From: Opitutaceae bacterium
GTDB taxonomy: Bacteria; Verrucomicrobiota; Verrucomicrobiia; Opitutales; Opitutaceae
Direction of reading: 5' to 3'
Length of the DNA: 64,000 bases
Assembly (NCBI GenBank): GCA_028691845.1
Contig: JAQUYL010000002.1
Coordinates: 1-64,000, forward strand
In this document: piece by piece, positions 9,639 to 17,622 of the stretch
Layout: every line of letters starts with the position of its first letter
How positions within the stretch are numbered: the first letter of the stretch is position 1
Made by a program: the position numbers and the translations under genes
The notes under the pieces: generated by a model
Database searches by the model: none
What the model was told of the DNA's origin: nothing
What the model saw: the letters and a program-made list of their open reading frames with translations, nothing else

Positions 9639-9667
9639 TTGACAAAAATTGGGCAACTACAAAATAT
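9639..9667 (+). promoter_or_regulatory. Possible sigma70-type promoter for the small-protein/response-regulator pair
   Basis: A perfect -35 TTGACA at 9639-9644 is followed after 17 bp by AAATAT at 9662-9667, a weak -10. If this is used, transcription would begin near 9674, after the ATG at 9666, which favours a start at the GTG at 9684 instead. Confidence 0.4.
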
Positions 9668-9914
9668 GTTGCATTCAACGGGAGTGAAAAAACACCGGAA
9701 AAAAGCGGGCAAGGGAAAAACAGGCCGGGTGCGGCGAATTCATTGCAGCCGGCTGTTGACGACGCTGGTTCGTATCTGCCAACGCCTGCGGGAGTTGCAA
9801 TCGCACCCCGCTGTCCGCTCGGCCTACTTGGAAGTGGAGCAGGAACTGGAGGTGTTATTGAATCGTTCGCAGCGGCAGGAACTGCCCCGGTTGGCCGGTC
9901 GGCGCGAACCATGA
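9666..9914 (+). CDS. Small basic/helical protein coupled to a response regulator
   Basis: 82 residues from the ATG at 9666 (a GTG at 9684 is an alternative). The first 25 residues are very Lys/Arg-rich (KKHRKKAGKGKTGR). The second half is helical and acidic (YLEVEQELEVLLNRSQRQEL). No family is recognised. That it is real is supported by the ATGA overlap of its stop with the start of the response regulator at 9911, indicating translational coupling. The basic head suggests nucleic-acid contact, which is inference only. Confidence 0.6.
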   Translation: MLHSTGVKKHRKKAGKGKTGRVRRIHCSRLLTTLVRICQRLRELQSHPAVRSAYLEVEQELEVLLNRSQRQELPRLAGRREP

Positions 9915-10366
9915 AACCGGCTACCGGCATCCTCGCTTCGCCCTGCCCCCGCATCCTGGTGGTGGATGATGTGGAAAGCCTGCGCTGGTTGCTGGTCAAG
10001 GTGCTGCGCCGGGTCGGGTACATAGTGGATATGGCTGGCGACGGTTGCGGAGCCTTGCGAAAGATACGGGAATCCCGCTGGGACGCCGTGATACTGGACA
10101 TGGAACTGCCCGACATGACAGGTTTGGAGCTGTATGAGCAGATCCGGCGGGAAGATGCTGACGCAGCGCTGCCGGTTGTGTTCATCACGGGGCGTCCGGA
10201 GTACTACCGGGCGCGATGTCTCAGCCTGGTGCCGGAAGCGCTGATGTTGGCCAAACCGTTCGATGCCGAACAACTCGTGAGCCAGCTCGAACATTGTCTC
10301 GGGGCGCGGCCGCTAAAGGCGGACCTGCCTGCCGTAAATAGCGGCCTCGGCTGGCCGCGTTCCTAG
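9911..10366 (+). CDS. Single-domain response regulator (CheY-like receiver)
   Basis: 151 residues, a receiver domain with no output domain. It has the acidic pair D19-D20, phospho-acceptor D63 in WDAVILDMELPD, Thr at FITG and the conserved Lys115 in LAKPF. All catalytic residues are present, so phosphotransfer is likely. It was placed at the ATG at 9911 because this overlaps the preceding stop by ATGA and gives the usual short lead into ILVVDD. Its cognate kinase is not adjacent. The 3' end overlaps the convergent phosphodiesterase gene by 4 bp. A short tail of 25 residues follows the domain. Confidence 0.88.
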   Translation: MKPATGILASPCPRILVVDDVESLRWLLVKVLRRVGYIVDMAGDGCGALRKIRESRWDAVILDMELPDMTGLELYEQIRREDADAALPVVFITGRPEYYRARCLSLVPEALMLAKPFDAEQLVSQLEHCLGARPLKADLPAVNSGLGWPRS

Positions 10367-11605
10367 CGGGCGAGGGCTTCGCGTACGAGGCGCTGGTCGC
10401 CGTTGTTGGGGGCGGGCTTCACGACAAGCACGGCGCACAGCAGATTGTAAATCTCAATGTTTTCAAAGTCATCGATCTCCACTCCCCTCTGGAAGGCCGG
10501 GCCGATGGCCAAGAAGAGCGCGCCCATGTCGGGCAATGCCGGATCGTACCCATGCTGGCCTCGGATATAGGTGACGGCGCGGCTGGGCCAGTTCAGTTTG
10601 CTCTCGATGTTCCAGCCCTCGTCGGCGATGAGTACGACCGGCGGGATGCGTGGATTGTCGCGGTAATGGAACCGGGCGGGAGTTTCCTCGCGCAGAAAAA
10701 CCTGCAGGTGGGGCACGTTTTTGGCCCGGATCCGCTCGGCGAGCTCGGCGGCGGTGCCGGTCTTCGGCCGGAGCCCGCCATTGGCGCCCAGCGAGTCCAC
10801 CGTCACCTCGAAGGGGTTGACCAGATCCTCGACAAAGATGACGCGATCGGGGCCGCAGGGCGTCATACCATGGTCGGCGACGATGACCAGGCTGGCCGTC
10901 TTGCGCAGGCCGCGGGCGGCGAGACCGGCAAGCAGACGGCCGATGGCGGCATCGGCCTCATTCACTGCGGCGGCGGTTTCGGGTGCGTCGGGCCCGGATT
11001 TGTGGCCGGCCCGGTCGACGTTATCGAAATAGAGGGTGATGAACCGCGGCCGTTCGGCCGCCGGCAGGTCGAACCACTTCAATAGGCCGTCAACACGTTG
11101 CGCGCAGGTGAGACTGCCGTCGAACGTCTGGGAGTACGCCGGTCTTGCCCCACGGATTTCCGCCTCTGAGCCGGGCCAGAAAAAAGCACCCGCTGCGCAC
11201 TCCCTGCAAGGCGGCGGTAATCCAGATCGGTTCGCCGCCCTGCCACCAACGTCCGTCGATGGCGCACTCATGCTTCGCGAAGACGAAGGTGGCGGCGAGT
11301 GCGGGATCGTAGAATGTGTTGCTGGCGATACCGTGATGCGCGGGACGCAAGCCGGTGGCGATGCTGTAGTGGCTGGGGAAGGTTTTCGAGGGGAAGCACG
11401 AGGTCATCCGCCGGGCGTGCACGCCGTCCCGGGCCAGCGCGCGGAGGTTGGGGGCGTCATATTTTTGCATGTAATCCCACCGGAATGCATCAATGGAAAG
11501 GAGGATCAGCGAATCGGTGTTGCGGGTGGCTGTTGCCGGACCGGAGTTGGGCAGATTCGTGCAACCGGCGATGCCCAGCAGCAGGAACAGGAGCAAGCGC
11601 GCCAT
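10363..11605 (-). pseudogene. Lipoprotein nucleotide pyrophosphatase/phosphodiesterase with +1 frameshift
   Basis: Two leftward frames join into one alkaline-phosphatase-superfamily enzyme of about 413 residues (type I phosphodiesterase/ENPP-like). The N-terminus is a lipoprotein signal ending in the lipobox IAGC (Cys15). The nucleophile region is FPSKTFPSHYSIATGL, with Thr in the ENPP position. The metal ligands DNVD..GH, ADHGM and GQHGYD are all present in the second frame. The frame change lies in a run of six A (T on the coding strand) at 11180-11185; with five, the protein is continuous. The catalytic set is otherwise intact, so this is either a very recent lesion, a slippage site or a sequencing error. 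It would cleave phosphodiester or pyrophosphate bonds at the outer membrane or periplasm. Confidence 0.85.
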
Positions 11606-11659
11606 GCGGCAATTCTATGGCGGGTTGCGGTTCGGCGCGCGATCTGCATTGTTATCGCC

Positions 11660-11866
11660 ATGAGCGACATCGAACGACTGATCCAGCTGGAGGAACGTTA
11701 CGCTTTTCTCGAGCACCACGTGGCCGAGCAGGACAAGGCCATATTGCGGTTCAGCGAGGAAGTGACCAAGCTGCAGTTGGAGATCGCCGGCCTGCGCTCA
11801 CTGCTGGCCGCGGCGGCCGAATCCGACGACGACGCACTGCCCGACGACCGCCCTCCGCATTACTGA
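11660..11866 (+). CDS. slyX: SlyX-family small coiled-coil protein
   Basis: 68 residues. Begins MSDIERLIQLEERYAFLEHHVAEQDKAI and continues as a leucine-zipper-like coiled coil, ending DDRPPHY. The terminal PPHY is the hallmark of SlyX proteins. Function is unknown. It is divergent from the phosphodiesterase with about 54 bp between the start codons. Confidence 0.9.
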   Translation: MSDIERLIQLEERYAFLEHHVAEQDKAILRFSEEVTKLQLEIAGLRSLLAAAAESDDDALPDDRPPHY

Positions 11867-11906
11867 ACCGCGCCGGACACAGGCGCCGGATGATAATTTC
11901 CTTTCA

Positions 11907-12050
11907 ATGAGCACCGGACCGACGGAGGCCCGATACAGAACTCTTTCGCACCAGCAATGGACGCGATTCCGGGAGGTACGAAGGGATGCGGCCGTACGTG
12001 TTTTCTGGAACAGCGTTTTTGAAGCCAATCAGCGGTATCGTGCCGGATAG
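11907..12050 (+). CDS. Very small hypothetical protein (47 residues)
   Basis: Starts at the ATG at 11907 and ends at TAG 12048-12050, three bases before the convergent gene's stop. The sequence has a normal protein-like composition with Trp, Phe and alternating charged residues (QQWTRFREVRRDAAVRVFW), predicting an amphipathic helix. There is no Shine-Dalgarno and no known family. Tight packing between slyX and the next gene supports it; the short length keeps confidence moderate. Confidence 0.45.
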   Translation: MSTGPTEARYRTLSHQQWTRFREVRRDAAVRVFWNSVFEANQRYRAG

Positions 12051-12053
12051 CGC

Positions 12054-13403
12054 TCAGAACATCGCCGAAACCTCGATGTGGCGGCCGGGTTCGAGCGTGA
12101 TTTCACCGCCGAGGGCGGGCGTCTCGTCGTTCTTGTAGAGCTTGCAGCGTACCGGCGCCGTGGCGTCCTGCGTCGACCACCCCCACTTGCCGATGGAAAT
12201 AAATTGCATGGGCTGGCCGCGATCCCAGCTCAGTCCCGGGCCTTCACCGCGGATAAAAAGCTTGTTGCCGATTCCGACATAGGCCGTGGCGAGCAGACGC
12301 GTCGCCCCATCGGACGAGGCGGAGGATTCGGGTTTGTCACCAAAGGCGTCGGCGCGGTCGTCCGACGACGGCGAAAGCTCGAGCACGAGCGGTTGACTGG
12401 CGGGTCCCTCTTCGGCCGGCCCCGGCGCTGTGGCCGCCAGGGCTGTCTCTTCGGACTTCGGCTTCCTGGGCGGACGCGGCTTGCGGAGCCTGGGTTCCTC
12501 TTTTGACTCGGCGGCGGCTTCGGGGCCGGGCGCAGCCGTTTCAGCCGGACTCGTGGAAGGCTCGGTGAGGGGGGGCGCCGTGTCGGGTGCGACGGGAGAC
12601 TCAGGCCTGGCTTCGGGTTTTGCTTTCGGTTCCTGCGCCGAATGGAGAGGGGGACTGAGATCAACCGGGGCGGCAGCAGGGATGGCGGGCGCCGGGCTCT
12701 CCGCCTTGGCGGCGGTTTTGGCTGCAGCGACCATGGCCTCGAATGCGGCGGCCTTGGCGGAAAGTTTTTGATGGAGATCGTTGACGTGCTGCTCGTATTG
12801 CCGGCCGGCGTCGGCAAGGGTTGAGACAACCTGCTGGAGCTTGAGCTCGGCGGCGGAGAGCTGCGTGCGGGTCGCTTTTTCCAGCGTGCTCATTTCGGCG
12901 ACGGCTTTCTGTATCTTGTCCGCCACGGCGTGCAATTTGTCGGTCTCGCTCTGGCGGAGCGCGGCCAGTTCGGCCTCCATGTTCTCCTTTCCCGCGTCAT
13001 CTGCCTGCTCGAGCTGCTGGCTGAATTCGGCGAGCTTCTCCTGCATGCGATATGGCAGGTTCTCGGCGGTATGGACGGTCTTGTGCACGGCCTCCTCGAC
13101 TGCTTTGGCATGTGCGGTCGTGCGGGTGAGGGTGTCGCTGGCGGCGTGCAGGCGTTTGATTTGCCCTTCCATGGCGTCGTGGAGCTGGCGTGCGGCCTCA
13201 TCCTGGGCAAAACCGTAGTCGGTGATGAAGGGCACCAGGATAGTGATGGCGCCGAGCACCACGCACACGACAGCACTGATGAGCGGGGTCGGGGCGAAGG
13301 GATCTTTCGCGTAAAAGACGATCAAGAAAGCCGCGCCCAGCAGGGCGGCGTCGGCGAGCAGGAAGGGCCACTTGGGGAGTCGGGGGGCGGGTTCAAGATT
13401 CAT
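12054..13403 (-). CDS. Membrane-anchored coiled-coil protein with proline-rich linker
   Basis: 449 residues of unknown function. Two hydrophobic segments (about residues 12-30 and 38-60) are followed by about 170 residues of coiled coil (QLEQADDAGKENMEAELAALRQ and similar). An Ala/Pro/Glu-rich linker (about 230-345) and a compact C-terminal domain (about 365-449) follow, with strands such as GNKLFIRGEGPGLSWDRG and a final EVSAMF. The last domain looks beta-rich, faintly like a carbohydrate-binding immunoglobulin-like fold. The layout of an inner-membrane hairpin, spacer rod and globular tip suggests an envelope scaffold or sensor. The ATG at 13403 is directly ahead of the first membrane segment. 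Confidence 0.75.
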   Translation of the reverse strand: MNLEPAPRLPKWPFLLADAALLGAAFLIVFYAKDPFAPTPLISAVVCVVLGAITILVPFITDYGFAQDEAARQLHDAMEGQIKRLHAASDTLTRTTAHAKAVEEAVHKTVHTAENLPYRMQEKLAEFSQQLEQADDAGKENMEAELAALRQSETDKLHAVADKIQKAVAEMSTLEKATRTQLSAAELKLQQVVSTLADAGRQYEQHVNDLHQKLSAKAAAFEAMVAAAKTAAKAESPAPAIPAAAPVDLSPPLHSAQEPKAKPEARPESPVAPDTAPPLTEPSTSPAETAAPGPEAAAESKEEPRLRKPRPPRKPKSEETALAATAPGPAEEGPASQPLVLELSPSSDDRADAFGDKPESSASSDGATRLLATAYVGIGNKLFIRGEGPGLSWDRGQPMQFISIGKWGWSTQDATAPVRCKLYKNDETPALGGEITLEPGRHIEVSAMF

Positions 13404-13529
13404 AGGCGGGTCCGCGGGCCTTTTTTTCGCCCGGCGGGGATGTTTTCACAAGGCAAAAACCGGCCCGCGCCGGTCGCGGCATAACTCCTTGCGCCCGGAC
13501 CGGGAGCGAACATCCTTGCTTTGGTGCCG

Positions 13530-13796
13530 ATGAGCTCCTCTCCCTTTATGCGCATCGAATGCGAGCAGCGCGGCCGGTCGCGACATTACGTGGTGCATCT
13601 GGCCGATCCGCGGTTTACCATGGAGTTCGCGCCTGACACGGAGGCGCCCGACCGGGTCGTCCGAGGGGTGCTCCGGCGGCTATGCGTGCCGAATTCGTGG
13701 GCGGGCGACTACGGCAAATACATTCCGCTGCTCAACACAGCCCAGGAGTTTTTTACCCAGTCGTTTGGCGACCGGGGCGCGGAGCGACGGCTTTAG
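13530..13796 (+). CDS. Small conserved-looking hypothetical protein
   Basis: 88 residues from the ATG at 13530 (a TTG three codons upstream is possible). Begins MSSSPFMRIECEQRG and contains HYVVHLADPRFTMEF and WAGDYGKYIPLLN, a mixed alpha/beta composition with good codon bias. No known domain is recognised. It is divergent from the coiled-coil membrane protein and convergent with the next gene. Confidence 0.65.
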   Translation: MSSSPFMRIECEQRGRSRHYVVHLADPRFTMEFAPDTEAPDRVVRGVLRRLCVPNSWAGDYGKYIPLLNTAQEFFTQSFGDRGAERRL

Positions 13797-13846
13797 GGGG
13801 CGGGGGGATGGAGGAGGGAGGCACGGGTGGCGTACCGCAGCATGGC

Positions 13847-14221
13847 TCACATCAGCAACCGCCGCGCCGCCATGCCGCAAAGCGAGAGCAGCATGCCGAC
13901 ACGGATTGATCCCTCGAAGGTGAGGAGGACCAGCACCCATTTCAGGCCGCAACTGCTGCGTGCGGCGTAGCCGATGGCGGTGACGGCGAGCAGCACGAGG
14001 CCCTGCGCGCGGCCGAACGGATGAAGGAGCAGCGAGAGCATCCACGCCAGGTAAACCAGAAAGCTGATGCTCCATACTGCGGCGAGCGACTCGCGCATCG
14101 GGAGGGAGCGCGGGTCGAGGTTGGCCTTGATTTGTTTGATCCCCAAGTAGCGCTCGCAGATGACGAGTTGCCAGACCTCGAACACGAGGAACAGCGGCGC
14201 CAGCAGGACCAGAGGATTCAT
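13847..14221 (-). CDS. Four-helix membrane protein, unknown function
   Basis: 124 residues with about four hydrophobic helices, starting MNPLVLLAPLFLVFEVWQLVICERYLG and ending in a hydrophobic helix and ARRLLM. It contains YLGIKQIKANLDPRSLPM between helices 1 and 2. No family is recognised. Its start lies 71 bp behind the stop of the EamA gene at 14293, same strand, so they may be co-transcribed. Confidence 0.65.
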   Translation of the reverse strand: MNPLVLLAPLFLVFEVWQLVICERYLGIKQIKANLDPRSLPMRESLAAVWSISFLVYLAWMLSLLLHPFGRAQGLVLLAVTAIGYAARSSCGLKWVLVLLTFEGSIRVGMLLSLCGMAARRLLM

Positions 14222-14292
14222 CCGCCGTCACCTTCACGCAAGCCGGCCTGCTCCGCAAACATTTCTGCGGCCGGCCTGCCCGGAGGTTCGGC

Positions 14293-15174
14293 TCACCGCC
14301 AGATCATCAGCCCGGCGACGCCAGCCGCGGCCAATACGGCACCGATATAATAAATGGGAAGCGGCCAGGTTTTCTCGAAACGGGCGGCGAACGGAATCGT
14401 CAGCAGCGGCGCCGCGGCGACGATCGGTTGCACCAGGCCGGCGGGGGTGGTGCGGAGCGCCCACTGGTAACAGGTCACACCGAGGATCGGACCCGTGAGC
14501 GCGTTGGCCAGCACCCACGGCCAGGCGCGGCCGGTTTCCCTGGGGTGCTCGGCGCGTAGCCAGCCGACAATGACCCAGGCGACGGCCGCGACCAGCAGGC
14601 CGCCGAGCGCGCGCTGGTAGGCCGCCGTGCCGGCGTCGATCACTTCGTGTGCCCTGGCGGCGGTGGCGAACGCCTTGCGACTCAGCACGGCGCCGGCTCC
14701 CTGGCCGGCGGCGGAGAGCACGGCCCAAGCGACGCCGGGGCCCCACTGCGCCATGGCGATGCGCGGCAGGCTCCGCGGCAGGAGCCCGATCGCCACGCCC
14801 GCAATCGTGACGGCGGCGCAGACAATCTGGATCGGGGACAGCCGCGTGCCGAGCCACATCCATTCGATGGCCGCGGCGAACACGGCCGAGCCGCACTGCA
14901 CGATGAGGGTCGATAGATTCGAGCCGAGCCGCGGCAACGATTGAAACATCGCCAAGCCACCCAGGCCGAAGCCGACGAGCCCGCCGGCGAAAAACCAACC
15001 CAGCGCCGCGCCGCCGAGTCCCTGTCCGGCGAGATGCGCCCATGCGCCGAGCACCAGCGCGGCGACGGCGAGCCGCCAGCAGTTGGCCGCCGTGCTGCCG
15101 AGCCGGTGTGCCGCGCGGTTGGCGAAAACCGGCGTGAGCGCAAAAAACAGAGTTGTGCCGAGCGCGCCGATCAT
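14293..15174 (-). CDS. EamA/DMT-family membrane transporter (second paralogue)
   Basis: 293 residues, ten hydrophobic segments in two EamA repeats. Shares distinctive stretches with the gene at 5727-6635: LPRLGSNLSTL, the Arg-Lys/Arg-Arg turn before the repeat boundary (VLSRKAFA versus VVSRRGFA), NALTGPILGVTCYQWAL and IVAAAPLLTIPFA. The two are clear paralogues. The substrate is unknown. It starts at the ATG at 15174 with no leader. The palindrome copy 3 sits 29-53 bp upstream of this start, where an operator for this gene could lie. Confidence 0.88.
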   Translation of the reverse strand: MIGALGTTLFFALTPVFANRAAHRLGSTAANCWRLAVAALVLGAWAHLAGQGLGGAALGWFFAGGLVGFGLGGLAMFQSLPRLGSNLSTLIVQCGSAVFAAAIEWMWLGTRLSPIQIVCAAVTIAGVAIGLLPRSLPRIAMAQWGPGVAWAVLSAAGQGAGAVLSRKAFATAARAHEVIDAGTAAYQRALGGLLVAAVAWVIVGWLRAEHPRETGRAWPWVLANALTGPILGVTCYQWALRTTPAGLVQPIVAAAPLLTIPFAARFEKTWPLPIYYIGAVLAAAGVAGLMIWR

Positions 15175-15203
15175 GGGGTTTTGACCCCTGCCGTCAGCGG
15201 AAC

Positions 15204-15226
15204 TTTGTCATTTAATAGATGACAAA
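15204..15226. repeat. Dispersed 23-bp palindrome, copy 3 (divergent)
   Basis: TTTGTCATT-N5-GATGACAAA with one G-T mismatch. The core differs from the other copies but the symmetry is kept by paired changes (ACC/GGT become ATT/GAT). It extends to a CTTTGTCAT / ATGACAAAG pair at 15203-15227. It lies between a TonB receptor gene and the EamA gene, both leftward. Confidence 0.7.
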
Positions 15227-15253
15227 GCCATACCCGGAGGCGGGTGGATGATT

Positions 15254-17356
15254 TCAAGGTTTCCATTCCAGGCCGAGGGTGAAGTTACGCTTGGTTCCAG
15301 GCAAGAAGATGGCGGTCGCCGCGGGAACGCGGGCGATGTCGAGCACGCCGGCAGTACTGGCGATATGCCGGCGGTCAAACAGGTTGCGGACAGCGGCGAA
15401 GACAGTCAGCCGCGGGGAGATGTGCCAGCCGGCGCGGGCATTAAACAGTCCGCTGCCGCCATACGCCAGGCGGCCGGCGTGGTCGACCGGGGTGCAGCCG
15501 CCGACCCACGTCATCTCGCCGGCGGCAAACCAGCCGCGCGGATGCTCGTAGTAAAGCTCGGCGTTGCCGGTGTGGGGCGGCGTCCCGGCGATCCGGTTGC
15601 GTCCATAGACGGAGTCATCGTCGAAATAGAAATGATTCCAGGTGGCGGTGGTGCTCAGGATGAGGCGATGCCCGTTCTCGAGCAGGCGCCAGCGGAGGGC
15701 CGTTTCTATGCCCTCGTGTATGGTGGAGCCGGCGTTGACCGCGCCGCGAGGCAGTCCGGAGGCATCGGCGAGTCGCAGGATTTCATCGTGCCAGCGGCCC
15801 TGGTAGGCTGTGACGTTCCAGGTGAAACGGAGGAAACGGCCGCGCAAGCCGATTTCCGCTGTGGTGGCGGTTTGCGGACGCAGAGCGCGGCTGGTGAGTT
15901 TGAGATTGGGGAACCTGCCGCCGACCGACTGCAGGTCGTCAAACGTGGCGGGTTCGGCCCCGCGCGAGACGGCAGCGCAGACCGACAGGTCGGAGCGCGC
16001 CAGCCAGAGGAGGCCGGCTCGCGGCGAGATGTCGCGCGTGCGGAGGGTGCGGGCGACGTTGTCGGCGGTGGCGGCGGTGGCCAGTCTGTCTTCGATCTCG
16101 CGGCGGGCCCAGAGCGCGGTGACCCCGCCCCCAATCGCGACCGAAGGGTGCAGCCACACGATGTCCTCCATGTTCAGGGCCCAGGTGCAGGCTTTCAGAT
16201 CAAGATCGGCGAACCGGTTCGCGCGCCGACCGCTGTCGTTGACGAAACGCTGGAGATGGTTCGCGCCCACCGAGAAGGTGGAGCGCGCCAACAAGTGGTG
16301 CTCGACTGCGCCGAGCGCAACGCGCCGCACGATGGTGCCGTGGCCGCCGAGATCGCCGCTCCGCGAGTCGCTCTCGCCGTTAGCCTGCAGTTGGCGGAAA
16401 TCATCCTGCATGTGCTGCCAGGCGAGGCCGGCCGCCAGGACGCCGTCGTCCGGCGCCGATTTGATCTGGGCCGTGGCACGGATCAGCGAGGACTCGCGTT
16501 TGGGCAAATCGCGCAGCACGGCGGCCGAGACCGAGCGCGGCCTGGCTTCGGCCTCGGCCAGGGTAAGCGGACCCGGCACCTCGTAGTCGGGCCGCGCGGC
16601 GTAGATGGAAAAATCGGCGTAGGTCGCGGGTGAGAGCCGGCGGTGCAGGCTGGCGTTCAGGACGGATCGGATCTGCCGGCTGTGGGCGCGGTAGCCGTTC
16701 TGGCGGTCGTGGGAGCCGGCGAGACTGGCGGTCGTATCGGGCGGTTTGGCGACAGCGGAGAATTGCGCCCGCAGCGCGTCGAAATCGCCCATCTCGAGGC
16801 GCAGGGCGACACCGGCGGGAGAGTCGGCAGATGCGCCGACGGCATTAAGAACGCCGCCGAGGACGGCGGGGGTGAGACCGGCATGCACGGTGCCGCGATA
16901 GATTTCGACGCGGGAGAACAGCTTCGGATCGAACAGTCCGCTATGGAAGGATCCGTCGGCGCGGCTGAGGGGCAGACCGTCGGCCAGCAGGGCGACGCCG
17001 CGGCTGGTCGGCGCGCTGTCCAAGCCCGAGCCGCGGATTGTGATCCGCGGCGGCTCAAAACCGCCGAAACTTTCCTGCAGGACAACCCCGGGGGCGCGCC
17101 GCAGGGCCTCGCCGAGGGTGGCGATGCTGCGCGCCGACCAGTTGTTGTCGATCACGACAGAGGTCGAGCCGAGGACGGAGGCGAACGTGTCACCGCGGGC
17201 CGGCGCCATGTTGGGATCGATCTTCTCCTCAATGAGCCACGGGGGCATGACCACGGGGTCGTCGGCCGCCCGGCACGACCCCCCGCCGGCCAGCAGCCAC
17301 CAGCCGAGCAGAGTGGCCGGAAGCAGACGGGCAACCAAACGGATCAACGGCATCAT
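15254..17356 (-). CDS. TonB-dependent outer-membrane receptor
   Basis: About 700 residues. A signal peptide (MMPLIRLVARLLPATLLGWWLLAG, cleaved near SCRAA) is followed by a plug domain. The plug includes LGEALRRAPGVVLQESFGG, ITIRGSG and a loop ADGLPLSRADGSFHSGLFDPKLFSRVEIYRG. A 22-strand-type barrel with alternating aromatic residues follows, ending in NFTLGLEWKP. It imports a chelate or other small molecule using TonB energy. Substrate is not evident; FeS or iron genes are not adjacent, and an EamA exporter follows on the same strand. An in-frame ATG at 17404 is an alternative start; I chose 17356 because it leads straight into the signal peptide. Divergent from the TolC/MacAB unit. Confidence 0.9.
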   Translation of the reverse strand: MMPLIRLVARLLPATLLGWWLLAGGGSCRAADDPVVMPPWLIEEKIDPNMAPARGDTFASVLGSTSVVIDNNWSARSIATLGEALRRAPGVVLQESFGGFEPPRITIRGSGLDSAPTSRGVALLADGLPLSRADGSFHSGLFDPKLFSRVEIYRGTVHAGLTPAVLGGVLNAVGASADSPAGVALRLEMGDFDALRAQFSAVAKPPDTTASLAGSHDRQNGYRAHSRQIRSVLNASLHRRLSPATYADFSIYAARPDYEVPGPLTLAEAEARPRSVSAAVLRDLPKRESSLIRATAQIKSAPDDGVLAAGLAWQHMQDDFRQLQANGESDSRSGDLGGHGTIVRRVALGAVEHHLLARSTFSVGANHLQRFVNDSGRRANRFADLDLKACTWALNMEDIVWLHPSVAIGGGVTALWARREIEDRLATAATADNVARTLRTRDISPRAGLLWLARSDLSVCAAVSRGAEPATFDDLQSVGGRFPNLKLTSRALRPQTATTAEIGLRGRFLRFTWNVTAYQGRWHDEILRLADASGLPRGAVNAGSTIHEGIETALRWRLLENGHRLILSTTATWNHFYFDDDSVYGRNRIAGTPPHTGNAELYYEHPRGWFAAGEMTWVGGCTPVDHAGRLAYGGSGLFNARAGWHISPRLTVFAAVRNLFDRRHIASTAGVLDIARVPAATAIFLPGTKRNFTLGLEWKP

Positions 17357-17622
17357 ATCCGGCTCAGCCGGGATGTTGACAAAGGCGGTGGTGTTATGAT
17401 CCATGAGAGCTCGAGGGTGATAAAATTTGGATTTTGAGGATCCGCTAAGCCATTCTGCGAGTAAGAAGTGTGGCGTAATCCTGGAGCAGGGCGGCATCGT
17501 CACGGTTTGGAGCTGTCGTAATAGGCCTTATTCGCATGCGGTTTGCCCGCTCTCGCACCAAATTCACGCCGATTCGTGGCCATGTCGTTGCGGACGACCG
17601 GGACCGGGGTTGAGCTGATGAC

